64,000 nucleotides of DNA from Ferruginibacter sp. (GTDB lineage Bacteria > Bacteroidota > Bacteroidia > Chitinophagales > Chitinophagaceae). Positions 1 to 8,580 of the stretch are shown here, in pieces. The DNA is taken from positions 22,083 to 86,082 of the forward strand of contig JAOQAK010000049.1 of NCBI GenBank assembly GCA_025963635.1, read 5' to 3'. The position numbers were made by a program, and so were the translations under genes. The notes under the pieces were generated by a model. The model did not search any database and had not been told where the DNA came from. It saw only the letters and a list, made by a program, of their open reading frames with translations. The number at the start of each line of letters is the position of its first letter. Within the stretch, counting starts at the first letter, position 1.

Positions 1-1789
1 CGATATAGGACCGAAGGCCTTCGGCACTTGAATTGCCGCCCGTGGATTGTATGTCGGTTAATGCTGCATCAATCTCTGTTAAGGATGGATACAACCTGTC
101 ATTTCTTGAACTTGCCTGGTAACGGTCGTTCCAATATTCTTCGCTATATACAAACAAGGCACTTAGATCGTGGTTGGCACCAAATTTCTTGGCATAATTC
201 AGGCGGGCATTCAACAATGTTTTATAACCTGTATTGGTTTGATTGGCAATACCGGCGTTTGCACCAACATACACCCTGCTTCCAAAAGAGTTGCTCTGGA
301 AATTATATGCCTGGTTGGGTGTTGGAGCGGAAGAACGAAATTGGTTGTAATAATTTAATGCATAATCTACCCGTGCAGTTAATCCCTTTACCGGTGTCCA
401 GTCGTAATACATGCTGGTGTTGGCTTCCTGCCGGTTTGTTTTGTTTAGGTTGTTAATGTATAAGGTGTAAGGATTATAGGCCTGTGGATCTTCCCCATAA
501 GCCATCACGCCACCATAATACCCTGTTTTCGGATCATAAGGAAGTATACCTGCTATTGCATATTGCATATCCACACCAGCCGTATTGACAGGATCAGGAT
601 CTGTGAAACCTTCCGCTAAAGCATAGGTATAATTAGACCAGTTACCATTGAACCTGACACCGAGGTTCATATTGCTTTTTACCTTGTAATCGAAGTTGAA
701 TCTTGCATTGTATTGCTTGAAATCGTTGTTTACCTGTAAGCCCTTCTCGTCTTTAACTCCTACCGAAGCAAAAAAGTTGGACGACTCATTACCGCCGGTT
801 GCTGACAGGTTATAGTTTTGAAAAGAACCGTCTCTTAAAATTACATTCCACCAATCTGTGTTTGGATATTTGATAGGATCGACCATTCCCAAAGCCATCC
901 ACTGATCGATGGTACCGTTTTTAAAGTTTTGATTACTGGCAAGACTATTCACTGCAGCCCTGCGCTGATGAAGTGTTAATGCCCGTGCGTAATCCGACAT
1001 AAAATCCATTCCGCGGGTAGGTTTGGTCAATGAACTATTGCTTGTGAAATTGAGTGAAGTTTTTTTCATGCCTTTTCCGCTGCGGGTGGTAATCAGGATT
1101 ACCCCGTTGGCAGCCCGTGAGCCATACACAGAAGCTGAGGTAGCATCTTTTAAAACAGAAATGGTTTCGATATCATTGATATTGATACGGTTGATATCTA
1201 CATCAGGCATTCCGTCTACCACAATCAACGGACTGGCATTATTTACCGTACCAAGGCCCCTGATGATGAGGCTGGCGTCGTTGTTGCCCGCCATACCGGA
1301 AGACTGCGTTGCCGCCAGCCCCGGTATCAACCCTGTTAAGCCCGAGGAAATATTTGGCAATGCCCTGCTGACAAGCTTGTCATCAACCGTTACCATGGAA
1401 ACGGATCCTACCAGGTTTACCTTTTTTTGCCGCCCGTATCCTACCACCACCACATCGCTCAGCGCATCCACTTTTTGCTTCAATGCAATTTTATATTCGG
1501 TTCTGTTGTCCACTGTCAAATTATATGACTCGTGGGTAGCAGACGTAAATACCAGTACTGCATTGGGGGCAGCATTGATTTTGAAATTACCGGCTGCATC
1601 GGTAGAAGTACCAAGGGAAGTATTTTTGATGGTAACCGAAATATTCGGTAAAGGACTGCCTGCATCATCTGAAACATTTCCAGAAATGCTTTTCTGTTGA
1701 GCAAGTGAAAAAAGTGGGAGAAAAATAAGCAGGCAAAGTAATTTTGCCGCCAATAAAGTAATCTTTAGCGGGTAGCTGGAAGTTAGCAT
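1..1789 (-). CDS. SusC/RagA-family TonB-dependent outer-membrane receptor (3' end outside window)
   Basis: Open frame of 596 codons from an ATG at 1789 running off the left edge. A signal peptide ending near LFSLAQQ is followed by a carboxypeptidase-regulatory-like domain (about residues 30-100, GNVSDDAGSPLPNISV), the SusC signature VVVVGYGRQKKVNLVGSVS, and a plug domain with IIRGLGTVNN, VLKDATSASVYGSRAANG and ITTRSG. The rest is beta-barrel sequence. Such receptors import glycan oligomers with a SusD lipoprotein, which would lie beyond position 1 in this orientation. The lyase gene upstream on the same strand suggests a polysaccharide utilisation locus. It has its own 195-bp leader with a palindromic operator candidate. 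The substrate (a uronate polymer?) is inferred only from the lyase. Confidence 0.93.
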   Translation of the reverse strand, partial: MLTSSYPLKITLLAAKLLCLLIFLPLFSLAQQKSISGNVSDDAGSPLPNISVTIKNTSLGTSTDAAGNFKINAAPNAVLVFTSATHESYNLTVDNRTEYKIALKQKVDALSDVVVVGYGRQKKVNLVGSVSMVTVDDKLVSRALPNISSGLTGLIPGLAATQSSGMAGNNDASLIIRGLGTVNNASPLIVVDGMPDVDINRININDIETISVLKDATSASVYGSRAANGVILITTRSGKGMKKTSLNFTSNSSLTKPTRGMDFMSDYARALTLHQRRAAVNSLASNQNFKNGTIDQWMALGMVDPIKYPNTDWWNVILRDGSFQNYNLSATGGNESSNFFASVGVKDEKGLQVNNDFKQYNARFNFDYKVKSNMNLGVRFNGNWSNYTYALAEGFTDPDPVNTAGVDMQYAIAGILPYDPKTGYYGGVMAYGEDPQAYNPYTLYINNLNKTNRQEANTSMYYDWTPVKGLTARVDYALNYYNQFRSSAPTPNQAYNFQSNSFGSRVYVGANAGIANQTNTGYKTLLNARLNYAKKFGANHDLSALFVYSEEYWNDRYQASSRNDRLYPSLTEIDAALTDIQSTGGNSSAEGLRSYI

Positions 1790-1863
1790 GAGCAATCGTT
1801 TTAGTAGAATGCAATATAATGTTAATTAAATGAAAAAATTTGGCGCCCAAGTTAAATATCTAC

Positions 1864-1875
1864 GCAAACGTTTGC
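1864..1875. promoter_or_regulatory. Perfect 12-bp palindrome, LacI-family-like operator candidate
   Basis: The sequence GCAAACGTTTGC is its own reverse complement and has the central CG typical of LacI/GalR-family operators. It lies 75-86 bp upstream of the SusC start, between that gene and the lyase gene. A role in sugar-responsive control of the receptor is inferred; no regulator gene is in the window. Confidence 0.5.
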
Positions 1876-1983
1876 CTAACCTCTTCGTATTAAATTCATT
1901 TGTATTTTGATGTGTAAAGGGTTGCAGCGCAAGCGCTTTGTTGTGAATTTGGGCAGGCTTTGATAATAAGGATGCAGAAACAA

Positions 1984-3258
1984 TTACTCCAGCCAGATAA
2001 GCGGGTTTCGAACGGGCAGGTTCCTGATTACTTCATCTTCTTTGGGATTATGCGTTAACTGCACCCATGTTTTCAACCAATTTTCATTTCCAAATGCATT
2101 TGCACCAAACACAAGCATTGGTTGCGCTACCGGCCATTCATCCCAATACATCACATCTTTTGCAAAAGGCCATTTGCTTTTATCAGCTAAAAAAGGAAAG
2201 AGCCATTCAATTCCCTTTCTGATCGACCTGCCATTTGCGGAAGTATAATTCCATAGATCATCCTGCTTTGTTGATAGCAACTGGCAAAGCATTACCATTG
2301 CATCGAGGTTGAAGATAGAATAGCCATATGGTTTGGTTCTTTTCAACTCTCTTGGAAAACTTCCATCTGCAGCCATCTGGCTTGGTAATAAAACTTCCTT
2401 ATACCGGTCACTGCAAAACTTCATCACCACTTTATTACCGGTAAACCTTGCAAAGGCCGCAACCTGCATTACCCAGCAGGTACCATGATTATTTTCCGCA
2501 TTCATTTCATCTTTACCATACTTATGTGTGGTAAGCCAGCCGATGTACTTTTCAAACCAACTTTTTGTACCGGTGAATGCCTGTTGATCCATTGCGGCTG
2601 AATATTGCATTGTCAGCAATGCCTGCACTACTTCCATAAAGTGAATGGTATCGATAATTCCAATACCCCGGCCCGTAAAGCGGCTTTTAATTGCCTGGGC
2701 ATACAACAAGTGGGGGTTCATCATGGTAGCTTCATCAATGAACCAGGCTTTGCAATGCCGTACTGCCTGCAGCACATATTTTTCATCGCTGGTAAGCTTA
2801 TAAGCTGCAGCAAGCGCACCCATGATGCGGCTGAACCGGATCATAGCATGCCGGTGGGCAACAAAGTTTTCCGGATTGGTAATGCCATCTTTTTGGATGT
2901 ATGGGCTGTCAGCACTAACAGGATTTGGCCACCAATAATCGCCTTCGCTAAAGAAATCGTGTTTACCACCGGCGCTTCTTGGGGAGCTTTGTGCTGTTAC
3001 GGTAATAGGTTCCTGCGTTAACGCCCATGCAGCTTCCGTTAGTACCTGTTTGCGGAGCGTTTGTGTTACCACCTGTGCAACAGCTGAAGTTGCTGTTGCC
3101 ACTTTTCTTTGATAAGAGCAGCCCATGGTTAAAAAAGTAAGCAGGAACAGCAGGGTTCCTGCTGGCGCAATGCCAAATTTAAAAGCGGGCCTTTCAATGG
3201 CACCGGTAGAATTCATCCTAAGATCTGTCATAAAAAAAGGCAATCGCGGCAGTTTCAT
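1984..3258 (-). CDS. Alginate lyase-fold polysaccharide lyase, probably exported
   Basis: 424 residues with an (alpha/alpha)-toroid lyase pattern of the alginate-lyase superfamily. Visible hallmarks are HDFFSEGDYWWPNP near 100-112, the NNHGTCW motif at 256-262 (Asn257 and His258 would be the neutraliser/base pair known in such lyases) and an Arg/Tyr-rich stretch at 303-313 (RELKRTKPYGY) that could supply the catalytic Arg and Tyr. A hydrophobic stretch at 35-46 ending at Cys47 suggests an exported lipoprotein, although the lipobox is weak and the N-terminal extension long; Met16 is an alternative start. It would cleave an acidic glycan by beta-elimination; the exact glycan cannot be told. It precedes the SusC gene on the same strand. 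Confidence 0.8.
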   Translation of the reverse strand: MKLPRLPFFMTDLRMNSTGAIERPAFKFGIAPAGTLLFLLTFLTMGCSYQRKVATATSAVAQVVTQTLRKQVLTEAAWALTQEPITVTAQSSPRSAGGKHDFFSEGDYWWPNPVSADSPYIQKDGITNPENFVAHRHAMIRFSRIMGALAAAYKLTSDEKYVLQAVRHCKAWFIDEATMMNPHLLYAQAIKSRFTGRGIGIIDTIHFMEVVQALLTMQYSAAMDQQAFTGTKSWFEKYIGWLTTHKYGKDEMNAENNHGTCWVMQVAAFARFTGNKVVMKFCSDRYKEVLLPSQMAADGSFPRELKRTKPYGYSIFNLDAMVMLCQLLSTKQDDLWNYTSANGRSIRKGIEWLFPFLADKSKWPFAKDVMYWDEWPVAQPMLVFGANAFGNENWLKTWVQLTHNPKEDEVIRNLPVRNPLIWLE

Positions 3259-3570
3259 ATCGTTGTATTATAAACTCAGTATTGAGCAGTGAGTATGTGG
3301 GCAATTTACGGGATGTTTACCAGAGATCATCTGTTCAACATGTATCATAAATGAACAGGAACTATTGTACTCCGTTACGATTATGGTGGACTATATTAAA
3401 TCTATGCGGGCCTGCAAATGAAAGAACTAATCCTTTACTTCGAATGAGCCGTTGGTGTGCCTTCAACCAACAGTGGAACATATCCCTTAAAAGAAAGCCG
3501 GGCAAACAAAAAATATCAAAATAATCATCCCGCAGAATTGTGAAAAACAAATATGATTTTTATGCTAATA
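3259..3570. other. Spacer upstream of the lyase gene
   Basis: About 310 bp without a convincing reading frame. It should hold the promoter of the lyase gene, but I see no clear -33/-7 pair. It ends at the tandem repeat that starts at 3571. Confidence 0.4.
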
Positions 3571-3724
3571 GTGTAAACAGAATGCGTGTAAACATTTTTT
3601 TGTTTACACATGTTTTGTTTACACTTTTGTAAACAAGATGCGTGTAAACATTTTTTTGTTTACACGGGTTTTGTTTACACATCTGTAAACAAAATGGTTC
3701 TTTTTCACTTTTTGTTTACACAGG
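3571..3724. repeat. 56-bp tandem repeat, about 2.7 copies, with GTGTAAACA inverted pairs
   Basis: The word TGTAAAC recurs at 3572, 3628 and 3684, a period of 56 bp. Copies 1 and 2 differ at only a few bases; the third is degenerate. Each of the first two copies contains GTGTAAACA, six T, then TGTTTACAC, a perfect 9-bp inverted repeat, plus a further inverted half site. The GTGTAAAC word resembles GalR/LacI-family half sites, but the arm spacing is unusual. It could be a multimeric binding site, a hairpin array or simple repeat expansion. Confidence 0.8.
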
Positions 3725-3894
3725 AAGATTCACACCCCGTTTCTACAATACACTAAAATTTAAAGCAGGTGCTAATGCAGGCCGGTAAAGGCTTCACGGA
3801 ATTTTTCGTCTTACTGTAGATGAGAATATTTTGGCGTACTTATAGCAAAACTTCCACTATAAATACTGTCTAAAAAAGTAGAATTCAACAGTTG

Positions 3895-4520
3895 TTGGTT
3901 GGAGAAGCAAGGACGATCTGCTGAATAGGAACCAATTTTTAAAACAAAAGTGTTCTCAATCCTTTCGAGCCGTGCAGCTTAAAAATGGTAATCTTTTAAT
4001 TCCGTAACCCGCTGTTGTGCTATTAATCCAGGGCGAAGATTCCTTTATAAAAGCAAGCCGTACAAGAATTAAAATTGAATTGCATTCAAAGAGAATTATT
4101 CAACCCCGTTTGGGGTTGATGTGTACATCATTTGATCCATTGGTTGCACCAACGGCTTATCATATTAAAGCCGGTCAGGCTTGGCGCCACCCGAATTCAA
4201 CAGTCTTATTTTTGGAACACGAAATTGGCCTGCTAAATAGAAAATAACGTTTTGAAAAGCGGTAGCAATTTCAAAAGAGTTAAACAGCCGAAGAATAATA
4301 ATCATCCGGCTTCAATTTGCCGCTGTTGTGTCTCTGACCAACAGCGAAGACTCCCCAAACAAGCCCTCCGTACAATTGTATAATCGAATTGTATTCTAAA
4401 AGAATTATCCAACCTCAATGGTGTTGAGGTGTAGATTATTTAGCCCATGGTTTCACCAACAGCTATTCATATTAAAGTCCTGCGGGTTGGGGGAATCCAA
4501 TCCAACAGTGGTTATCCACG
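3895..4520 (+). repeat. Left cluster of a hairpin-rich dispersed repeat (two full units and a preceding tail)
   Basis: Two units begin with CCGCTGTTGTG near 4009 and 4320, about 312 bp apart, after a tail-only piece at 3895-4008. Each unit carries in order a CGCTGTTG/CAACAGCG hairpin (eroded in unit 1), a CAACCCCG-TTGGGGTTG-like hairpin, a CCATTGGTT/AACGGC hairpin followed by a CATATTAAAG word, an AAGCC/GGCTT hairpin and CAACAGT. The same family, in the same orientation, recurs at 8581-9061. No transposase is present, so a REP/MITE-like intergenic element is the best description. Confidence 0.8.
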
Positions 4521-4554
4521 AGCCCGCCAATCGAAAGAAACAGGAAAAACCCCC

Positions 4555-4585
4555 TTGACATTTCGATTTTTTTTTCTAAATTTTG
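4555..4585 (+). promoter_or_regulatory. Possible Bacteroidota promoter for the four-gene operon
   Basis: TTGACA at 4555 is followed, 19 bp after its TTG, by TAAATTTTG at 4577-4585, close to but one base longer than the Bacteroidota -7 consensus TAnnTTTG. It would leave a leader of roughly 175 nt before the first gene at 4767. It lies just inside the left repeat cluster. Tentative, by sequence resemblance only. Confidence 0.3.
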
Positions 4586-4766
4586 TTATACAAACAAGCA
4601 AAGTCCGGGCAACTATTTTGACTTTTTTTCAACTCCAACTTTCCTATTCGCCCCAAAACAATATTTTCCAGAACGCACGAGCCTGGTGACCGGGTAAAAT
4701 GTTTTTAATAAAAGCGGTTCACAAAAAACTTCCCTCCTGGTTCATCCAAACTATAATTTAAAATGT

Positions 4767-6287
4767 ATGGTTATGAAACAAATTACCAAACTGATACTCT
4801 TTCACTGCACTGTATTGGCATGTGCTACAACATCATTCGGGCAGGAGGATAGCCTGTTAAGCAAGTATGATTTTGTTTATAATAAGAATGACATCTATTC
4901 TTCGGTGTTAACACCCAAAGTTTTTGATATTAACAGGATGCCCATCAATATCTCTTTTATAAAAAGCAATGATAAATACGTAGGCTTCATTATTGCCGGG
5001 CACGCGTACAAGGACATCTGCCAGATCGCCTCGATGGGCGTTAAAACTTTGCTGGATTCTTTGGGATACGAGCGGAATACGGTGTTCTCTTATGGGGTAG
5101 GTTTTGATTTACGCACGAGCACCTGGAACTGGGGCTACCACGATAAATTGAAAGAACTGGAAAAAACTTTTAAGGAGTTGGAAATACAGGATTTTACGCA
5201 GGTGCATGTCGGTTATACTACTGAACGGCTTTATAAAGGAACACTGCAGATGATCACGGAGAACTTGCAACTGGCCCGCACAGGTTTTGAAGACAATGCA
5301 TCCGTTAACCGTGTTATTTTTCGCTACAAAAGCCCCGGCTTTCCTATGCCAATGCCATTTTATAATGGTGAGCGTGTAATAACATTTAAAATTCCGAAAT
5401 CGGAGATCGGGCAAATTCCGAATGTTAAAGTGTTCGAACTAGACATCATCAGGAATGCACTGGAGGATATAGAAAAAGCGCTTCGCATTAATAACAATGC
5501 TATACAACAAATTGCCGATTACAATCCAATTACCTATACCAGCAGCTTCGGCATTATGAACTACCCGGTTACTATCTCATCAAGTCTGAAAGATGAGGTT
5601 GTAAAGGACTACTTGTTCCAGTTTGATTCTACAAAGGCTTTAAAAATAACCGATCGCAATACCGGCGCTCTTATTAATTATTATTCCATCGGCCAACTGA
5701 AACGTATGTGTAATAACGGACAAGAATATTTAGAACTACAAGGCAATACGAAAAAGGTGAATACCTGCGATGCAGCATCCAAGGCAGAAATGATGATCAA
5801 CGAAATGTATTTCAAGAAAAAGGAACTGCTGGCAAAAGTGAAGCGGATCAATAAATACCTATTGGTTGAAGAAAACAAATTAATCGGGTTGCAAAATAAG
5901 TTTATTGCCATCAAACCAAAGGGTGATAGTTTAATTGTAATCGATGCTTTTTTGAGAGGCTGGCCATTTGAAACAGAAAACAAGGTTTTAAACGCACAGC
6001 TTGAACGCTGGTACGATAAACGCCTGACGATATGGAAGAATATCATGATCAGAAATCCTGAATATAAAGACCGGTTAAGAATGAAGGTAAAGTTGGTAAA
6101 GGATGTAGATAATATTGCGGGAATTTTCCAGTCGGATGATGTGTTCTTTTCAGTGCATGAAGAAGGCTCTGATTATATCATCACACCTTTTAAAATACTG
6201 GGGGATGATTTTGTACAGGTGATCGACAGGAAGACGCAGGTAAGTCAATTTTTTTCAATGAATAATTTTAGGCTAATTCAATTATAG
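4767..6287 (+). CDS. Exported protein of unknown function, first gene of the CHAT/EACC1-like operon
   Basis: 506 residues. An N-terminal signal peptide (LILFHCTVLACATTSFGQ) predicts export; Met3 at 4773 is an equally good start. The mature part has mixed alpha/beta content, a Lys/Glu-rich helical stretch near 125-165 and another near 345-385, and ends in a beta-rich segment (DYIITPFKILGDDFVQVIDR). I recognise no domain, catalytic motif, lipobox or beta-barrel end. Four bp separate it from the next gene, so it is almost surely co-transcribed with the following three genes. It could be a periplasmic sensor or substrate of the system, but nothing in the sequence proves that. Confidence 0.8.
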   Translation: MVMKQITKLILFHCTVLACATTSFGQEDSLLSKYDFVYNKNDIYSSVLTPKVFDINRMPINISFIKSNDKYVGFIIAGHAYKDICQIASMGVKTLLDSLGYERNTVFSYGVGFDLRTSTWNWGYHDKLKELEKTFKELEIQDFTQVHVGYTTERLYKGTLQMITENLQLARTGFEDNASVNRVIFRYKSPGFPMPMPFYNGERVITFKIPKSEIGQIPNVKVFELDIIRNALEDIEKALRINNNAIQQIADYNPITYTSSFGIMNYPVTISSSLKDEVVKDYLFQFDSTKALKITDRNTGALINYYSIGQLKRMCNNGQEYLELQGNTKKVNTCDAASKAEMMINEMYFKKKELLAKVKRINKYLLVEENKLIGLQNKFIAIKPKGDSLIVIDAFLRGWPFETENKVLNAQLERWYDKRLTIWKNIMIRNPEYKDRLRMKVKLVKDVDNIAGIFQSDDVFFSVHEEGSDYIITPFKILGDDFVQVIDRKTQVSQFFSMNNFRLIQL

Positions 6288-6291
6288 AAAT

Positions 6292-6939
6292 ATGAAAAAG
6301 CAATTTTGTTTCGTGCTAATAGTATGCCTTTTGCATCTTGTAGATGAAGCGCAGGTATTAACAGGAAAAATCAGGAAGCCAAGGTCGAATTCTTTTTACA
6401 GTGAGGCGCATTACAAAAACGACTATTTGCCCGGCAGAGCTATAAGCCCGGGCACGAACGGTGCACCCCGCCGGGCGGTATGGAGGAATGAAAAGAATTC
6501 ACCCAACAAAGTAATTGATAACCTCGAGAACCCGCCGGGAACACTGGTGTTAGATGGTGCCAGCGAATTGGACGATCTCAAAGCGTTGATCAATCATCCC
6601 GACGAAGTGCTGATTAAAGGCCGAATCAACAATATCCCTTATAAAAATGGAGAAACGATTTACAGGATTCCCGTTACCAGTTCAACCAGTCATCACTCTT
6701 TATACGATCCCCCGGTTTTAAAGGAATTCAATGCTTTTATCGACAATTGTGTTTTGGTGAAAAAAGAAGTGCCCGCTTCCGTAAGGCTAAGCCATAACAA
6801 TGATCTGCAAGCCTGCGAATTTTTAAGTTTTAAATCTATTTCCAACCTGTACAGCGAACCTTATTTTCAAAGAAGACTAAACCTGTCCTGCGTATTTCTC
6901 AACAGGTTCTCAAAAGATTATTACTGTTATGGTAAATAA
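6292..6939 (+). CDS. Small exported protein of unknown function
   Basis: 215 residues with a short signal-like N-terminus (MKKQFCFVLIVCLLHLVDEAQ) and a basic, Ser/Asn/Pro-rich linker to about residue 75. A more structured part follows from about 82 (PPGTLVLDGASELDDLKALI) and contains a His pair at 133-134. No known family is recognised. The last 11 bp overlap the start of the CHAT-like gene, so translation of the two is probably coupled. Whether the hydrophobic N-terminus is cleaved or anchors the protein is unclear. Confidence 0.75.
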   Translation: MKKQFCFVLIVCLLHLVDEAQVLTGKIRKPRSNSFYSEAHYKNDYLPGRAISPGTNGAPRRAVWRNEKNSPNKVIDNLENPPGTLVLDGASELDDLKALINHPDEVLIKGRINNIPYKNGETIYRIPVTSSTSHHSLYDPPVLKEFNAFIDNCVLVKKEVPASVRLSHNNDLQACEFLSFKSISNLYSEPYFQRRLNLSCVFLNRFSKDYYCYGK

Positions 6940-8149
6940 TAAAAGGGAAGTCTACTTTTATAATATTCCGGATGAGGAATTTATCCAGTCATCCATTGCT
7001 GTAAAAAAAGGCTATGCAGAAATTAATTATTTGCTGGCCTTCTTTGAAAGAAATGCAACGGATCGTAAGTATGTGGCGGCACAAATTATTTATTGTGAAA
7101 CCCGAAATTGTTTTTTCAAAATAATTGGTGCAAATAATAATATTATCATTGAACGGCTCAATGCCACAGTGGATGAATTTGATAATATTTATAATAGCTA
7201 TTGCAGGTATTTTGTACAGTTTGACCCCGTAACCTACCAAAGCTTTGAAGCCAGCGAGATGGAAATTTTCCGGCAGACCTGGCAAAAGGTTTTCGATTTT
7301 TTCATTCAGCCATTTGGGTCATACCTGAATAATGATAGTAATGTTAATATTCTATTGTCTTTGTCTGATATCAAAGGCAGGAAATATGTTTTCGACTTCT
7401 CCACCATATTCGATTTGCAATTTCGGTTTTTCCCAATTCAAAAGAATATCAATTCCTATGTGCTTTCTGTATCAGGAACCGGCATGGTTGATTTTGCAGA
7501 AAACCTGGTGAAGCTTTTCCGGCCTGTATCCGATAAAACAGTCATCCTGTATGGATTCGATAAACATTATAGTGAAACGGCCTTACCCGGAGCACCGGAA
7601 GTTTTAAGATCTATGGCAATGGGCCGTGAAAAATTATATGATAGCTTGTTGAGTAATGCAACGATCGCCGGCGCCAGGGTGGTGCACCTTGAAAAAAATG
7701 ATGACCTATTAAAGTTTTTAAGAAAAGGATGGGAGGGTTATCTTGTACAAATACTAACGCATTATGAAAAAATGGAGAATGGGGGCAGGATGTTTTTTAA
7801 AAAGAAAAGTATCCAGCTGGATATATTTTTAAAATTGATCGATCGGATCAAACAGGAGGATGGTTTGCGAAATGATATCGTTATTGACGCAGTAACCTGT
7901 ACTAATTTTTTCGACTTTAAGAGCCTTTATAACAAAGGCTTCAAATATATATACCTGAGCCATCATGATATCGATACTGACCAGGCTGCTTTTGTTTTAA
8001 ATGAATTGTATACTGGAGTGAATGCTAATTTAATCAAATGGGATTTTCCCTATTTAAATGGCAAGCATTATTTGCATGAAGCAAGATCAAATGTACTAAG
8101 ATGTTTCTTTTCAATTTGCCAACAAGGCCTTTCAATTTTAACCCCATAA
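6929..8149 (+). CDS. CHAT-like cysteine peptidase (caspase/separase fold), predicted effector
   Basis: 406 residues, no signal peptide. Residues 1-120 are an unrecognised N-terminal domain. From about 138 the order of elements follows CHAT domains: LLSLSDIKG, a FDFSTIFDLQFRFFPI stretch where CHAT has its 'ivpdg.l..lPf' segment, SYVLSVSG, an ALPGAPEVLRS stretch equivalent to the 'LPGA..E' loop, VQILTHYE with candidate catalytic His278, IVIDAVTCTN with candidate Cys324, and YIYLSHHDIDTDQAAFVL in the place of the terminal 'vvaslW.vdd.at' segment. A His-Cys pair about 46 residues apart fits a clan CD dyad. The match is by eye and remote, so function is inferred. It overlaps the previous gene and is followed 10 bp later by the EACC1-like gene. 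Confidence 0.65.
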   Translation: MVNNKREVYFYNIPDEEFIQSSIAVKKGYAEINYLLAFFERNATDRKYVAAQIIYCETRNCFFKIIGANNNIIIERLNATVDEFDNIYNSYCRYFVQFDPVTYQSFEASEMEIFRQTWQKVFDFFIQPFGSYLNNDSNVNILLSLSDIKGRKYVFDFSTIFDLQFRFFPIQKNINSYVLSVSGTGMVDFAENLVKLFRPVSDKTVILYGFDKHYSETALPGAPEVLRSMAMGREKLYDSLLSNATIAGARVVHLEKNDDLLKFLRKGWEGYLVQILTHYEKMENGGRMFFKKKSIQLDIFLKLIDRIKQEDGLRNDIVIDAVTCTNFFDFKSLYNKGFKYIYLSHHDIDTDQAAFVLNELYTGVNANLIKWDFPYLNGKHYLHEARSNVLRCFFSICQQGLSILTP

Positions 8150-8159
8150 ATGTGAATGC

Positions 8160-8537
8160 ATGGAAAATTCAACGATTAAGATAACAGGACCGCTCATGGG
8201 CGATTTCCAAAATTACCTGGAACATGAAATGATCAAGGATGACAGCCCGTACAAAGATGCAGAGATTGAAGAAGAAAGAGATTATGGAGATGGCAAAAGA
8301 GGTGGAGCCGTGGAAATATTGTTACTGACACTCAACATCGGGGTGGAGTTGGTGAAAGATTTGATGAAAGATTATTTAAAAGACATGCTAAAGCGAAAAA
8401 ATAATTCTGCAACGCTGAAGTTAAAGAACGATTCAAATGATGAGCTTACTATTTCATTAAACAATCTTAGCCTACAGGAAGTAGATCAATTGATTGATAA
8501 TTTCAGGGGAAATGTAGTGGAGGTTCAATCACTGTAG
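8160..8537 (+). CDS. EACC1-like effector-associated small protein
   Basis: 125 residues, last gene of the operon. The plan is a first beta strand (STIKITG), a helix, an acidic linker (EIEEERDYGDGKRGG), a strongly hydrophobic helix (AVEILLLTLNIGVELVKDL), two strands (ATLKLKN, ELTISLNN) and a final helix (EVDQLIDNF). This resembles the Effector-Associated Constant Component 1 family, small proteins found beside CHAT, caspase-like or trypsin-like effectors in predicted conflict systems. The neighbouring CHAT-like gene supports the call. Identity is by pattern, not alignment; a small membrane-associated protein is the alternative. Confidence 0.55.
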   Translation: MENSTIKITGPLMGDFQNYLEHEMIKDDSPYKDAEIEEERDYGDGKRGGAVEILLLTLNIGVELVKDLMKDYLKDMLKRKNNSATLKLKNDSNDELTISLNNLSLQEVDQLIDNFRGNVVEVQSL

Positions 8538-8580
8538 ATTTGAATCTAACAGCTGAATAGTAATAAGCTCAATCCGTGAA

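Noticed and set aside
1023..1700. Plus-strand reading frame of 225 codons
   Set aside because: It lies antisense within the SusC gene, whose minus-strand translation is clearly homologous to SusC; the plus-strand product has no recognisable feature.
3571..3724. CRISPR-like array
   Set aside because: Repeats are contiguous 56-bp copies with no unique spacers, and no cas gene is in the window.
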